NCBI RefSeq assembly: GCF_009856625.1
Contig: NZ_CP047241.1
Location: 2,604,001-2,668,000, forward strand
Direction of reading: 5' to 3'
From: Aquitalea denitrificans
GTDB lineage: Bacteria; Pseudomonadota; Gammaproteobacteria; Burkholderiales; Chromobacteriaceae
Length of the DNA stretch: 64,000 nt
Each line of letters starts with the position of its first letter. Within the stretch, counting starts at the first letter, position 1. Position numbers and translations under genes: made by a program. A model generated the notes under the pieces. The model was not told where the DNA came from, did not search any database, and saw nothing but the letters and a program-made list of their open reading frames with translations. Of this stretch, positions 44,991-53,644 are shown in pieces.

Positions 44991-45583
44991 GTGCGTGCGC
45001 CTTGCAAAAAGATATCCAGTATTTCGTCGTAGCCCTGATGCAGCGAGGTTTCTGGCGTCTTGAACCAGTACATCATCGCGCCCATGTGCAGGAAGGCCAG
45101 GTGGCGCGCCAAGTGGCTGGCGGGAATGTCTGCGCGGATTTCACCGCTTTGCTGGCCGGCGGCGAGCAGCTGCAAGTAGATGCGGTCCAGCCCGCTGCGA
45201 TTGTCCGTGCCCATACTGGAGATGGGGCGGCAGAGCCTGTGCTGGATGTAGGGGCCGATGTATTCGCGCCTTTCCTCGGAATAGCTGGCGGAGGCGCGCA
45301 GGAACAAGCGCAGCCGGGTGGAGCAATCGGGCGCATCCGCCAATTGCTGCTGCATGCGCGGCAGCACGGCGGCCAAGTCCGCGTGCATTCGATGGGTGAC
45401 TAGCGCTTCCTTGACCGGAAAATACTTATACAGGGTGCCTTTGGCCAGATCGGCGCGTTGGGCGATCTGCTCCATGGTCACGGCTTCGTAGCCGTATTGC
45501 GAGAAGAGCTCGAACGCGCACTCCACCAGGTGCTCCATGGTTTGCTGGCGCTTGCGCTCGCGGCGGCTGTTTTCGGCTTCCAT
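44987..45583 (-). CDS. TetR-family regulator of the RPH-like gene
   Basis: A 198-residue TetR protein. The N-terminal HTH is clear: AFELFSQYGYEAVTMEQIAQ then RADLAKGTLYKYFPVKEAL. The rest is a helical ligand-binding domain. It is translationally coupled to the PEP-utilising enzyme gene downstream. A TGAACG-T-CGTTCA palindrome lies 24 bases before its start and is a natural operator, so the pair is probably autoregulated and induced by the compound that the enzyme modifies. The ribosome-binding site is weak. Confidence 0.88.
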   Translation of the reverse strand: MEAENSRRERKRQQTMEHLVECAFELFSQYGYEAVTMEQIAQRADLAKGTLYKYFPVKEALVTHRMHADLAAVLPRMQQQLADAPDCSTRLRLFLRASASYSEERREYIGPYIQHRLCRPISSMGTDNRSGLDRIYLQLLAAGQQSGEIRADIPASHLARHLAFLHMGAMMYWFKTPETSLHQGYDEILDIFLQGART

Positions 45584-45606
45584 TATTTATGAACGAAGTG
45601 CAAAAA

Positions 45607-45619
45607 TGAACGTCGTTCA
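45607..45619. promoter_or_regulatory. Candidate TetR operator TGAACG-T-CGTTCA
   Basis: A perfect 6-bp inverted repeat around one central base, 24 bases upstream of the TetR start; a further TGAACGAAG half-site lies at 45589. The link to the TetR protein is by position. Confidence 0.6.
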
Positions 45620-46174
45620 GTATTGCATTCGTCATGGTAATTGGCAAGCGCTGTGCACTTGGGCGAGCGAAGGTGTTGTTAATTGATGATGGACACGCAC
45701 GATGGCAGGCTGGGGCGGCTCAGGGCGGGTACTGGCTGATCATGGGGCGTCAGCTCTGCCTGCCATTGTTCTATCATGTCGGCTTTGTTGCATTAATCCG
45801 GGCTTGCGTGCGTCCGGTAGAATGACGGCATGAGCAAGCCCCTCCTGACCATCAGCATCTGTCCGGCAAAGAGGGGCAGCTTTCAAAGTGGGACCAGTCA
45901 TTTCTCACCTCGAATGCGAATGGCTGTTTTGGCCGAGCTGCCGCCGACTGGGCTGGTGCATCGCTACGGGGCAGCCAAAGTGCCCAGTGAAAGCAGGCGT
46001 TGAGCCGGCAGCTTACCCGTCGACAGCGGCCAGCAGCTGCGACTGAAGAACGACCCTCTGCTGGCACTCATCGCCTGCAAACTGGCGCAAATTGCATGTA
46101 CGTATTGCCGACAGGCATCCTATAGTGGCGGTTGCTGCAGCGTATTCCATGCTGTACTCATTGCTGGAGGACGC
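45620..46174. other. Gene-free interval with a repeat copy and possible IS relic
   Basis: About 555 bases. It holds one dispersed repeat copy (45921-45982). Around 45780-45830 the phrase GGCTTTGTTGCATTAATCC resembles the end of an IS5-type element, but no transposase frame is present. The last 100 bases should hold the AraC promoter. Confidence 0.45.
45921..45982 (-). repeat. Dispersed 62-bp repeat, copy 2 (inverted)
   Basis: Read on the minus strand it starts ACTTTGGCTGCCC and continues AGTCGGCGGCAGCTCGGCC, then AAAACAGCC. It matches the copies at 41433 and 48942 in the core and at the inverted ends. Confidence 0.6.
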
Positions 46175-47185
46175 ATGACCCGCAAACAAGGGTTCTCTCT
46201 CAATATCGGCTGGCGAACGCTACTCAAAGACATGGGTTTTGACCCCGTCCGTGTATTGCGCCGTGCAGGCCTGCCTGATGATTTGCTCAATCGCGGCGAG
46301 GTCAGCATGGCAAGTGAGGCCTACTTCCGTTTCTGGCGTAGTCTGGAAGTGGAATCCGGCGATGCCTTGTTTCCCTTGCAGATTGTCGAAATGGTGACGG
46401 CAGAGTCATTCGACCCGCCCTTGTTCGCCGCGCTATGCAGTGCCAACCTGATGCAGGCAGTACAACGCCTGGCCAAATACAAGCAGCTTTTGGCACCCAT
46501 GCGGCTGGACATCGACATCAGCCAGGCTGGAGAGCTGACTGTCTCGCCAGCCTGGCTGACCCCACTAGCCGATGTGCCGGATTCCTTGCAACTGGCCGAG
46601 CTTGCCTTTTTCCTGCGTCTGGCCAGGCTGGCAACGCGCGAACCAATCAAAGCCCTGCGCGTGGTGCTGCCCTTTCATCCATCCTCCGCATCAGCCCGGC
46701 GCTGCCAGGCGTATTTCTCTGTCGCAGTGGAGTATGGCCAGGCCCTTGGCATTACCTTTTCCGCCGAGGATGCTTTGCGGCCATTTCTGACCGTGAACGA
46801 TGGCATGTGGAAGGTCTTTGAGCCGGATTTGCGGCGAAGGCTAAGTGAGCTGGATGGCAGCGCCACTACCAGAGAGCGTGTGCATGCCTTGTTGTTGGAG
46901 ATGCTGCCCGGCAATGCCGCAACCGTTGAGCTGGTAGCCGAACGATTGGCCATGAGCAAACGCACCTTGCAATGCCGTCTGGAGGAGGAAGGAGTCAGTT
47001 TCCGCAGTGTGATCAATAGCACGCGGGAAAGCCTGGCCAGACACTACCTTGGCAGCACTGCGATGTCGGGAGGGGAAATCGCCTTCCTGCTGGGTTTTGA
47101 AGATCCCAATTCCTTCTATCGCGCATTTCAGGAATGGACTGGCCAAACCGCTGATGATGTACGACAACGACTGCGTCAACACTAA
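46175..47185 (+). CDS. AraC-family regulator with arabinose-binding-like domain
   Basis: A 336-residue regulator. Residues 20-200 fit the Arabinose_bd domain of OruR/ArgR-like proteins (RFWRSLEVESGDALFPLQIV; EFAF-type loop as AELAFFLRLARL). The C-terminal AraC HTH region has LAMSKRTLQCRLEEEGVSFR and the second motif IAFLLGFEDPNSFYRAFQEW followed by TGQTADDVR. The start follows TGGAGGA. It precedes the NAD(P)-binding protein gene by 14 bases, so the two may be cotranscribed. Confidence 0.86.
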   Translation: MTRKQGFSLNIGWRTLLKDMGFDPVRVLRRAGLPDDLLNRGEVSMASEAYFRFWRSLEVESGDALFPLQIVEMVTAESFDPPLFAALCSANLMQAVQRLAKYKQLLAPMRLDIDISQAGELTVSPAWLTPLADVPDSLQLAELAFFLRLARLATREPIKALRVVLPFHPSSASARRCQAYFSVAVEYGQALGITFSAEDALRPFLTVNDGMWKVFEPDLRRRLSELDGSATTRERVHALLLEMLPGNAATVELVAERLAMSKRTLQCRLEEEGVSFRSVINSTRESLARHYLGSTAMSGGEIAFLLGFEDPNSFYRAFQEWTGQTADDVRQRLRQH

Positions 47186-47199
47186 GCACAAGGAACATC

Positions 47200-47889
47200 A
47201 TGTCGACTTCACTACGCAGAGTCATGCTGGCTGGTGCTACAGGACTGGTTGGTAGCCACCTGCTGGCCGCATTACTGGCGGACGCCTCGGTCTGTGAGGT
47301 GCATGTGTTAAGCCGGCGCGCACTACCCTGCCAGCATGCCAAATTACACCTCCATATTGTGGACTTTAATGCACTGCCAACACTGCCCCCGGTTGATGAG
47401 CTGTATCTGGCACTGGGAACAACCATCAAGGTTGCCGGCAGTCAGGCCGCCTTCCGCGCGGTGGATCTGGAGGCCAACCTGGCCGTTGCCAAGGCGGCCA
47501 TACAGGCCGGCACTACCCGGATTGGCATTGTCAGTGCAGTGGGAGCCAGCAGCAGCTCTCCGGTTTTTTATAACCGGGTCAAAGGCGAGCTGGAAGATGC
47601 ACTGCGTGCGCTCGCTCCCCAAGCCTTGCTCATTGCACAGCCCTCAATCTTGCTAGGTAATCGCGCAGCCTTGAAGCAGCCCTTCAGGCCGGGGGAGCGC
47701 CTTGCCATTCTGATCGCCCGCCTGGTATCTCCCTTGTTGCCGGGCCGCTATCGTCCGGTAAATGCGGCCGATGTCGCGCGGGCACTGCTACAGGGTTTGC
47801 CTCTGACAACAGGTGTCGTGACGCTGTCGTCCAACACAATGGTCGATGGTATTCACGCAGCAGGAACACACAAAGAGATGGCACAGTAA
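47200..47889 (+). CDS. NAD(P)-binding Rossmann-fold oxidoreductase (HTATIP2/NmrA-like)
   Basis: A 229-residue atypical short-chain dehydrogenase-like protein. The dinucleotide motif MLAGATGLVGSHLL lies at 9-22; YNRVKGELEDALRAL carries the Tyr/Lys-type pair; LLIAQPSILLGNR and GRYRPVNAADVARALL follow as in YbjT/HTATIP2 proteins. Substrate unknown. AAGGAA precedes the ATG. It lies between an AraC regulator and an SDR gene on the same strand, perhaps as one stress- or lipid-related unit. Confidence 0.78.
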   Translation: MSTSLRRVMLAGATGLVGSHLLAALLADASVCEVHVLSRRALPCQHAKLHLHIVDFNALPTLPPVDELYLALGTTIKVAGSQAAFRAVDLEANLAVAKAAIQAGTTRIGIVSAVGASSSSPVFYNRVKGELEDALRALAPQALLIAQPSILLGNRAALKQPFRPGERLAILIARLVSPLLPGRYRPVNAADVARALLQGLPLTTGVVTLSSNTMVDGIHAAGTHKEMAQ

Positions 47890-48033
47890 TGCAGACACAT
47901 CACTTTGGCACGTTTTGCTGGGTGATGGCGTGGATTGCTAGCGCCCACTGACCGGGCACTGCGTAAAGTGGCTGATATGGCAGTGCTGTTGCTTGACGGT
48001 ACTTCGCCCAATCCCACTCAAAGGAATCCAGAC

Positions 48034-48870
48034 ATGTCGGCAAAAGTAGCGTTGGTCACCGGAGCCTCATCCGGCATTGGCAAAGCCACTGCACTCAGAT
48101 TGAAAGCCCTGGGCTTTACCGTTTATGCAGCAGCCCGCCGCACGGTTCGTATGCGTGCGCTGGAAAGTGCCGGCATTCATGTCCTTTCCATGGATGTCAC
48201 CGACGACGCCTCCATGTCTCAGGGCGTTGCAGAAATCATGGCCCGCTCAGGCCGGATTGATGTTCTTGTCAACAATGCCGGCTACGGCTCTTACGGCTCG
48301 GTAGAAGAAGTGCCGCTATCCGAAGCCAGGGCACAATTTGACGTCAATGTTTTTGGTGCCGTGCGTCTGACGCAGTTGGTGCTGCCCCATATGCGCGGGC
48401 AACATGCAGGCACCATCGTCAACATCACATCCATGGGCGGCAAAATACATACTCCGCTGGGTGCCTGGTATCACGGCACCAAGTTTGCACTGGAAGCCAT
48501 CAGCGACTGCCTGCGCATGGAAGTCGAGCCTTTCGGAATTAATGTTGTCGTTATCGAACCGGGTGGCATCAAGACCGAATGGGCCGATATTGCAGCCCAA
48601 AAACTGCGCGAGATGTCTGGTGAAGGCGCGTATGCAAGCCAGGCGCACGCCATGGCCGAGTCCATGGTTGGCGATGACAGCCGTAAACGTCAATCCCCCC
48701 CGGCGCTGATTGCCAACACGATTGCCAAGGCTGTCTGTGCACATCGTCCCAAAACCCGCTATGCAGTCGGTTTTGGGGCCAAACCGATGATTTTTCTGCG
48801 GCGTTTGCTTTCAGATCGTGCGTTTGATGGTTTCATGCGCATGGCCACTGGTATGCCAAAACTGCGTTGA
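48034..48870 (+). CDS. Short-chain dehydrogenase/reductase
   Basis: A 278-residue classical SDR: cofactor motif TGASSGIG at 9-16, NNAG at 80-83, and the catalytic Ser133, Tyr146 and Lys150 (WYHGTKFALEA). An Arg pair in AAARRT suggests NADPH preference. The C-terminal extension with GFGAKPMIFLRRLLSD is typical of retinol/sterol-like oxidoreductases. The ATG at 48034 follows AAAGGA; the upstream frame is not family-like. Substrate unknown. Confidence 0.86.
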   Translation: MSAKVALVTGASSGIGKATALRLKALGFTVYAAARRTVRMRALESAGIHVLSMDVTDDASMSQGVAEIMARSGRIDVLVNNAGYGSYGSVEEVPLSEARAQFDVNVFGAVRLTQLVLPHMRGQHAGTIVNITSMGGKIHTPLGAWYHGTKFALEAISDCLRMEVEPFGINVVVIEPGGIKTEWADIAAQKLREMSGEGAYASQAHAMAESMVGDDSRKRQSPPALIANTIAKAVCAHRPKTRYAVGFGAKPMIFLRRLLSDRAFDGFMRMATGMPKLR

Positions 48871-48941
48871 TCGCTTCTCGCTGGCCAGTCCGGAATATGA
48901 AGCAAACCGGTCGTCACAGTTTGTTCTGCTGATAGGCCGTG

Positions 48942-49003
48942 ATGGCCGACCACCTGACAGTACGTCAGCCTGGTCGGCGGCAACTCGGCCGAAGCAGTCC
49001 TTT
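48942..49003 (+). repeat. Dispersed 62-bp repeat, copy 3
   Basis: Starts ATGGCCGACCACC and ends CTCGGCCGAAGCAGTCC, with the shared core AGCCTGGTCGGCGGCAACTC. It lies in the intergenic space after the SDR gene. Confidence 0.65.
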
Positions 49004-49144
49004 ACATAACGAGTGACGGATGGCTGCTCACATATCTGCAGCAGACATCAAACCCAATCGTTAACGCTGGCCGTTTATCAAGCGCTAGCCGTCACATGCA
49101 GGTTCTGACGCACAAGCCCGCCGGAATTGCCGTGGCGATGCGCG

Positions 49145-49975
49145 TCAGTGCCCAAAGATGTCTGCATCCAGCATTTCAGGATCAGGTCGACCCAGCACAC
49201 CCAGCCGCAGCATATCTTCGTCTGTCAGCGAGAACGCGAAAATCGACAGGTTCTGCTGCAAACGCAAGGCGTCGGCAGACTTGGGCACCACCACGAAACC
49301 AGACTGCGTACTCCAGCGCAGCACGACCTGGGCCGGGGTCTTGTCGTGCTGACGGGCAATTTCAACTACGACAGGGTCCTGCAGCAGTTCTCCTGCGCGC
49401 CCAAGCGGGCTCCAGGCTTCGGTAACAATGCCGTGCTGTTCATGCAGGGGAATCAGTTCGGCGCGTGGATGGTAAGGGTCTAGCTGGATCTGGTTTACCT
49501 CCGGCACCATGCCATGCTCGAACAGTGTTTGCAGATGCTCCGGCTTGAAGTTTGAAGTACCGATTGCCCTCACCAGCCCTTCCTGTTGCAGCTGCTGCAA
49601 TCCGGCGAATGCCTCAACATAACGCCCCTGCTGCGGATTGGGCCAGTGGATCAGCAGCAAATCCAGATAATCCAGACCCAACCGCTCTAGGCTGTTGATG
49701 CAGGCTTGCCGTGCACCGGCAATGCTGTGCCATTCACGGTTGAACTTGGTGGTGATGAACAGTTCCTCACGCGACACGCCCGAGGCACGAATGCCCTGCC
49801 CCACCCCCTGCTCATTGCGGTAATTTTCGGCGGTATCAATCAAGCGATAGCCATGACGTATGGCTAGCGACACTGCCATGGCGGCCTGGGCATCATCCAT
49901 CGGCCATGTGCCCAAGCCTAGCTGCGGTAGTTCACCACCACTTTTCAATTTCAACGTTGGTACTGCAGCTTTCAT
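49145..49975 (-). CDS. Aldo/keto reductase (2,5-diketo-D-gluconate reductase type)
   Basis: A 276-residue NADPH-dependent AKR with the tetrad Asp47, Tyr52 (DTAENYRNE), Lys77 (ITTKFN) and His110 (LLIHWP). GTSNFKPEHL and the C-terminal VVPKSADALRLQQNL cofactor motif are intact. The start at 49975 follows AGGAGAACAAG and is preferred over the 15-codon longer frame. It reduces aldehydes or ketones in the cytoplasm; the substrate is not evident. It stands divergent from the LysR gene at 50158, with 182 bases between them. Confidence 0.88.
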   Translation of the reverse strand: MKAAVPTLKLKSGGELPQLGLGTWPMDDAQAAMAVSLAIRHGYRLIDTAENYRNEQGVGQGIRASGVSREELFITTKFNREWHSIAGARQACINSLERLGLDYLDLLLIHWPNPQQGRYVEAFAGLQQLQQEGLVRAIGTSNFKPEHLQTLFEHGMVPEVNQIQLDPYHPRAELIPLHEQHGIVTEAWSPLGRAGELLQDPVVVEIARQHDKTPAQVVLRWSTQSGFVVVPKSADALRLQQNLSIFAFSLTDEDMLRLGVLGRPDPEMLDADIFGH

Positions 49976-50157
49976 CTTGTTCTCCTGATAAGGGTTAATC
50001 TGCTTAGCCATGCAACACACAGTGCAGTTCTTCCGAAATGGCAGAATTCACCTGGTTTTACATGATCATGTTTGCGCCAGACACACCAGTTTGACTTTAC
50101 TTGCATGACAAGGACAAAAACGCCAGACTGCTTAGCCGATGCAATACGGAGGTGGGC

Positions 50158-51048
50158 ATGGAGTTAAGGCACTTGAAGTACTTTGACGCAGTGGCACGTA
50201 CGCTGAGCTTCAGCAAGGCTGCAGAAGAGTTACATATTGCACAGCCCCCGTTATCACGCCAGATCCAGCAACTGGAAGAAGAAATTGGCGTACAGCTGAT
50301 TGACCGCAGCTCCCGTCCCATCCAGCTCACCAATGCCGGGCAGTTCTTTCATGAACAGACTATCCAGATCATGGCCAAGATGAAGGAGCTGAGATCTGCC
50401 ACCAAGCGTATAGGCCAGGCAGAGCGCAAATGGATAGGCATCGGTTTTGTTCCCTCCATTCTTTACGGCTTCCTACCCAAACTATTGCGTGACTTCGGCC
50501 TGGAAAACCCCAACCTGGATGTGTCCATCAGCGAGCTGACATCGGTGCAGCAGGCTGATGCACTGATTACCGGCCGTATCGACATCGGCTTTGGCCGCCT
50601 GGCCATTCCAGACGAGTCGCTGGACAACCACATCCTGCTGGAAGAAAAGCTGGTTGCTGCCATTCCCACCCCAAGTGCGTTGGCCGAACAGGACATCGTT
50701 AGCCTGTCGCAACTGATGGAGGAAACACTCGTTCTGTACCCGGTTACTCCGCGCCCCAGCTTTGCTGATCAGGTATTGCGCCAATTCAGTGTCCGGGGTT
50801 ACACCGTCAGCAAACTATACGAAACCAATGGCTTGCAGACTGCCATCGGCCTGGTGGCAGCAGGCATGGGCGTCACTATTGTTCCCGAATCAGTACAGCG
50901 TTTTAGTCGCCCCGAAATTGCCTACCGGCCAATTCGCGAAAGCGGGCTGACCACGCCATTGGTCATGACAACCCGACGCAATGACAACTCAGCGCATCTG
51001 ATTGCTTTCAAGGAAATGATCGCCAGACACCTGGCCCAAGAAACGTAA
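50158..51048 (+). CDS. BenM/CatM-like LysR regulator of the meta-cleavage operon
   Basis: A 296-residue LysR protein. The N-terminus MELRHLKYFDAVARTLSFSK and HIAQPPLSRQIQQLEEEIGV are near identical in pattern to BenM, CatM and CatR, and the effector domain keeps GFGRL, LLYPVTPRPSFADQV and GLVAAGMGVTIVPES. These proteins bind ATAC-N7-GTAT sites and respond to aromatic degradation intermediates such as muconate. Just such a site lies upstream of the catechol 2,3-dioxygenase gene at 58292. The gene faces the end of that operon. The start follows GGAGG. I infer that it activates the operon. Confidence 0.88.
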   Translation: MELRHLKYFDAVARTLSFSKAAEELHIAQPPLSRQIQQLEEEIGVQLIDRSSRPIQLTNAGQFFHEQTIQIMAKMKELRSATKRIGQAERKWIGIGFVPSILYGFLPKLLRDFGLENPNLDVSISELTSVQQADALITGRIDIGFGRLAIPDESLDNHILLEEKLVAAIPTPSALAEQDIVSLSQLMEETLVLYPVTPRPSFADQVLRQFSVRGYTVSKLYETNGLQTAIGLVAAGMGVTIVPESVQRFSRPEIAYRPIRESGLTTPLVMTTRRNDNSAHLIAFKEMIARHLAQET

Positions 51049-51058
51049 GCATGAAGTG

Positions 51059-51092
51059 TTGGCCGGCAGGGCTTATCAACCTTGCCGGCCAA
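51059..51092. terminator. Hairpin between convergent LysR and SphA-like genes
   Basis: TTGGCCGGCA and TGCCGGCCAA form a perfect 10-bp stem between two stop codons. No T-tract is present, so it may be a bidirectional pause or weak terminator. Confidence 0.55.
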
Positions 51093-51101
51093 TGAACAAG
51101 G

Positions 51102-51992
51102 TCAGAACGGCAGGTTCAATTTGATGTTCCAGCCACCGCCACGCGGACGGTTTTCTACCAGAAACTCTTTTTCATACTTGGCGGTAATGAACCAGCCCTT
51201 GCCATTGTCGTACTTGACCGAGGGCCCGATGGCTACTGCACGCCCACGATTCCCGTCCGCAGGCGCGCCCGAGCCGCTGTCATCGGTGATTTGCTGATAC
51301 ACATAGCCCCCCACTCCAGCCACGATCTGGCCAAACCCCCATCCCAAGGCGTAATCCGCATGCAACTCCTGACCAGAGCGATAATGCGTAGCGTGGTTAG
51401 TGGCATTGATGTCATACATCAGCTTGAGGTCGGCATTCAGCCCGTGCGCCTGGACGTAACTGATGGCCAGCACCGGTTCCATATTCCAGTAGTTGCGTCC
51501 CAGATTGATCAGGTCGGCCTGATTGTATTGCCCGGTTGGGGCATTGACATCAAGTGCAGCGACGAGATGCAGATTGTCCGAGAGATGCCAGCCCAGCGCC
51601 GGGCCAAAGGTCATGTCCCCCAGCCCGCTCTTGCTCTGGCTGCTGCCATTAACCGTCGCCCCCACCGTGAGCCACGGCGCAATGGCAGCAAAGGCAAGCT
51701 GCCCGCCAAACAGCTGCTGCTGGCTTACCCAGATCACCCGGGTGGCAACCGCAGAGACATTCAAACGAAAATCCACCGCCTTGGCCGCGCCGCTATTGTC
51801 GCGCAGGGAGTCCGCCTGATAGTTGGACAGGTAGGCAAGTACATAGACACCTGGAGGCGGCATGGCACCGGACAGGTAGTTTTCATTGCCATTAGGGTAG
51901 ATGGAGCCGCCGTTTTCGGTGGCCAGCGCTGCATTGCATGCCATCAATGCCATCGACAGTGGCAGTACGGTATTAATGATGTTTCGTTTCAT
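51102..51992 (-). CDS. SphA-like outer-membrane transporter of the meta-cleavage operon
   Basis: A 296-residue outer-membrane beta-barrel with a signal peptide (LPLSMALMACNAALA). It has the pattern of the SphA/phenol-degradation MetA family: an N-terminal GGSIYPNGNENYLSGAMPPP, a central TFGPALGWHLSDNLHLVAAL and strands ending KLNLPF with terminal Phe. Such proteins occur in many aromatic-degradation operons and may admit hydrophobic substrates. The start at 51992 follows GGAGGAGA. It is the last gene of the leftward operon. Confidence 0.84.
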   Translation of the reverse strand: MKRNIINTVLPLSMALMACNAALATENGGSIYPNGNENYLSGAMPPPGVYVLAYLSNYQADSLRDNSGAAKAVDFRLNVSAVATRVIWVSQQQLFGGQLAFAAIAPWLTVGATVNGSSQSKSGLGDMTFGPALGWHLSDNLHLVAALDVNAPTGQYNQADLINLGRNYWNMEPVLAISYVQAHGLNADLKLMYDINATNHATHYRSGQELHADYALGWGFGQIVAGVGGYVYQQITDDSGSGAPADGNRGRAVAIGPSVKYDNGKGWFITAKYEKEFLVENRPRGGGWNIKLNLPF

Positions 51993-52273
51993 GTTGTTCT
52001 CCTCCTGGGCGCAAGTAGCAAGACATTGCCCTGCCACTCATCACTTCGTTTTGTATCCTGATCACTGCTACACACAGGCACAGCGACTACACAGACGGGT
52101 CACGCCCATTCAAATGCACAGCCGCATGCCTCCGAGGGCCGGATGTCATCAGCAGCAATCAAAGGAATTGATTTTGGTAGCAACAGGTAGGCAGCAAGTA
52201 CTGCCAGTCAGCTACCGCTTGTTTTCAGGCAATAAAGCCGACGGCAAGACCTGCCGGATCATCACGGGCAGCA

Positions 52274-53365
52274 TCACTGCGCACTCACTTTGGCATTGCG
52301 CGTATCAGGTTGACGTCGGAATGGCAGCGGCCAGCTATCGAAGTAATCGGCAAAGAACACCATGCAGGGAAAGGTGACCGACAACATACCGGCAGCAATC
52401 CACAGTTCAAGGTCATCAGCACTGGCCAGGCCGGGCATGATGCTTGCCACTTGCAGATACAGCGCATGCATGGCTACACCCAACACACAGACCATGCCGG
52501 ACAGCACCAGGCCACGAAAAGGCTGCGGCAATTGCAGTGCGGGGCATCCCTTCCACATCACCAGAATGATGAACACGCCGAAAATACCTGACACGCACAC
52601 GCGGACCATGAACTGCAGGATGGCGAGATGCAAACCCATCATTCCCGCCAGCGCCAGCACACCTGCCATGCCGGCCACGACAAGCAGACACAGCAAACTG
52701 GACCATGGCTGGGAAGACACGCCAAGACGGGATGCCAGCTGTTGCACCGGCCAAAAGTCAAACAGCACCAGCAGCAGCACCGCCAGCAACATGGCCAGGC
52801 TGGCAGTCAACACATACCAGGCGGGGAAAATGCCTTGCGGGGCGACGTTAAGCCGATAAAACGGGGCGGCAGCGGCAAAGGAAAAATCAAACAGGCGGTA
52901 ATACAGCACACCAGCCAGCAGATAGGCAGCCAGCCACAACAATACGCCTTGGCCTGCCTTGTTTTGGACCAGACCGCTAACCGGCCATCCCTGAAACACC
53001 ACCACCAGCAATACGGTGACCGGGACGGTGAAAATCAGGTACATGATGACAAAGGGCGTCGGCACCCCCAGCCCCTGCTCTATCAGCATCAGGCTGATAT
53101 TGGCCACCAGAATGCCCGCCACTACCGTCAGCAGCGTATAGCCCAGCCCCAGTTGCAAGCGGCTCCAGCCCTGGGCAAACGCAGGTCTGGCCATTTGCCA
53201 GAACAGCGTGATGACGATCTGGGCGGGCACCATGGCAACCAGATATAGCGATACCCAGCCATTAAGCGTAGCCGGTGGCAAGGCCGTGATGATGACCAGC
53301 GCCAGTGCCACAACCAGCACCGAGGCAGTCAGGGCGCGTGGCCATTGATTCTGTTTTGCTTGCAT
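52274..53365 (-). CDS. Multi-spanning membrane protein of unknown function
   Basis: A 363-residue integral membrane protein with roughly ten hydrophobic segments, among them SVLVVALALVIITALP, LLTVVAGILVANISLMLI and LTASLAMLLAVLLLVLFDFW. No transporter signature is recognised. It is encoded within the catechol meta-cleavage operon, 77 bases after the tautomerase gene, and may take part in uptake of aromatic compounds. The ATG at 53365 has GGAG at six bases and is preferred to that at 53410. Confidence 0.65.
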   Translation of the reverse strand: MQAKQNQWPRALTASVLVVALALVIITALPPATLNGWVSLYLVAMVPAQIVITLFWQMARPAFAQGWSRLQLGLGYTLLTVVAGILVANISLMLIEQGLGVPTPFVIMYLIFTVPVTVLLVVVFQGWPVSGLVQNKAGQGVLLWLAAYLLAGVLYYRLFDFSFAAAAPFYRLNVAPQGIFPAWYVLTASLAMLLAVLLLVLFDFWPVQQLASRLGVSSQPWSSLLCLLVVAGMAGVLALAGMMGLHLAILQFMVRVCVSGIFGVFIILVMWKGCPALQLPQPFRGLVLSGMVCVLGVAMHALYLQVASIMPGLASADDLELWIAAGMLSVTFPCMVFFADYFDSWPLPFRRQPDTRNAKVSAQ

Positions 53366-53442
53366 CTGTCTCTCCATCTTGTTTTTTACAGGCAAAAAAA
53401 TGCCACGCACGGCAAAAGTGCTGTTGCGTGGCTGGTGGTGGT

Positions 53443-53634
53443 TCAGCGGCCGAGTTTTTGTGCGGTCACGCCTCCAATGCCAAAGTTGTTACGCGGATAC
53501 TCGTTGACCATGATGCGCACCGACTCGCGCGGTGCATCCAGCGCATTGACGGCGGCGTCGGTCATCAGCTCGATCAGCTTTTCGATTTTCTCCGGCGGAC
53601 GGCCTTCGATCAGGTTGACCTGAATGATGGGCAT
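53443..53634 (-). CDS. dmpI: 4-oxalocrotonate tautomerase
   Basis: A 63-residue member of the tautomerase superfamily. After removal of Met the catalytic Pro1 is exposed (MPIIQVNLIEGRPPEKIEKL). The conserved arginines in APRESVRIMVNEYP and the closing GIGGV are present. It converts 2-hydroxymuconate to 2-oxo-3-hexenedioate, the branch before the decarboxylase. It is followed in the operon order by membrane genes and preceded by the decarboxylase gene (10-base gap). Length equals that of DmpI/XylH (62-63). Confidence 0.92.
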   Translation of the reverse strand: MPIIQVNLIEGRPPEKIEKLIELMTDAAVNALDAPRESVRIMVNEYPRNNFGIGGVTAQKLGR

Positions 53635-53644
53635 ATGTTTTTCC

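Noticed and set aside
45780..45850. Possible end of an IS5-type element
   Set aside because: Only a short phrase resembles IS ends; no transposase frame and no matching second end were found.
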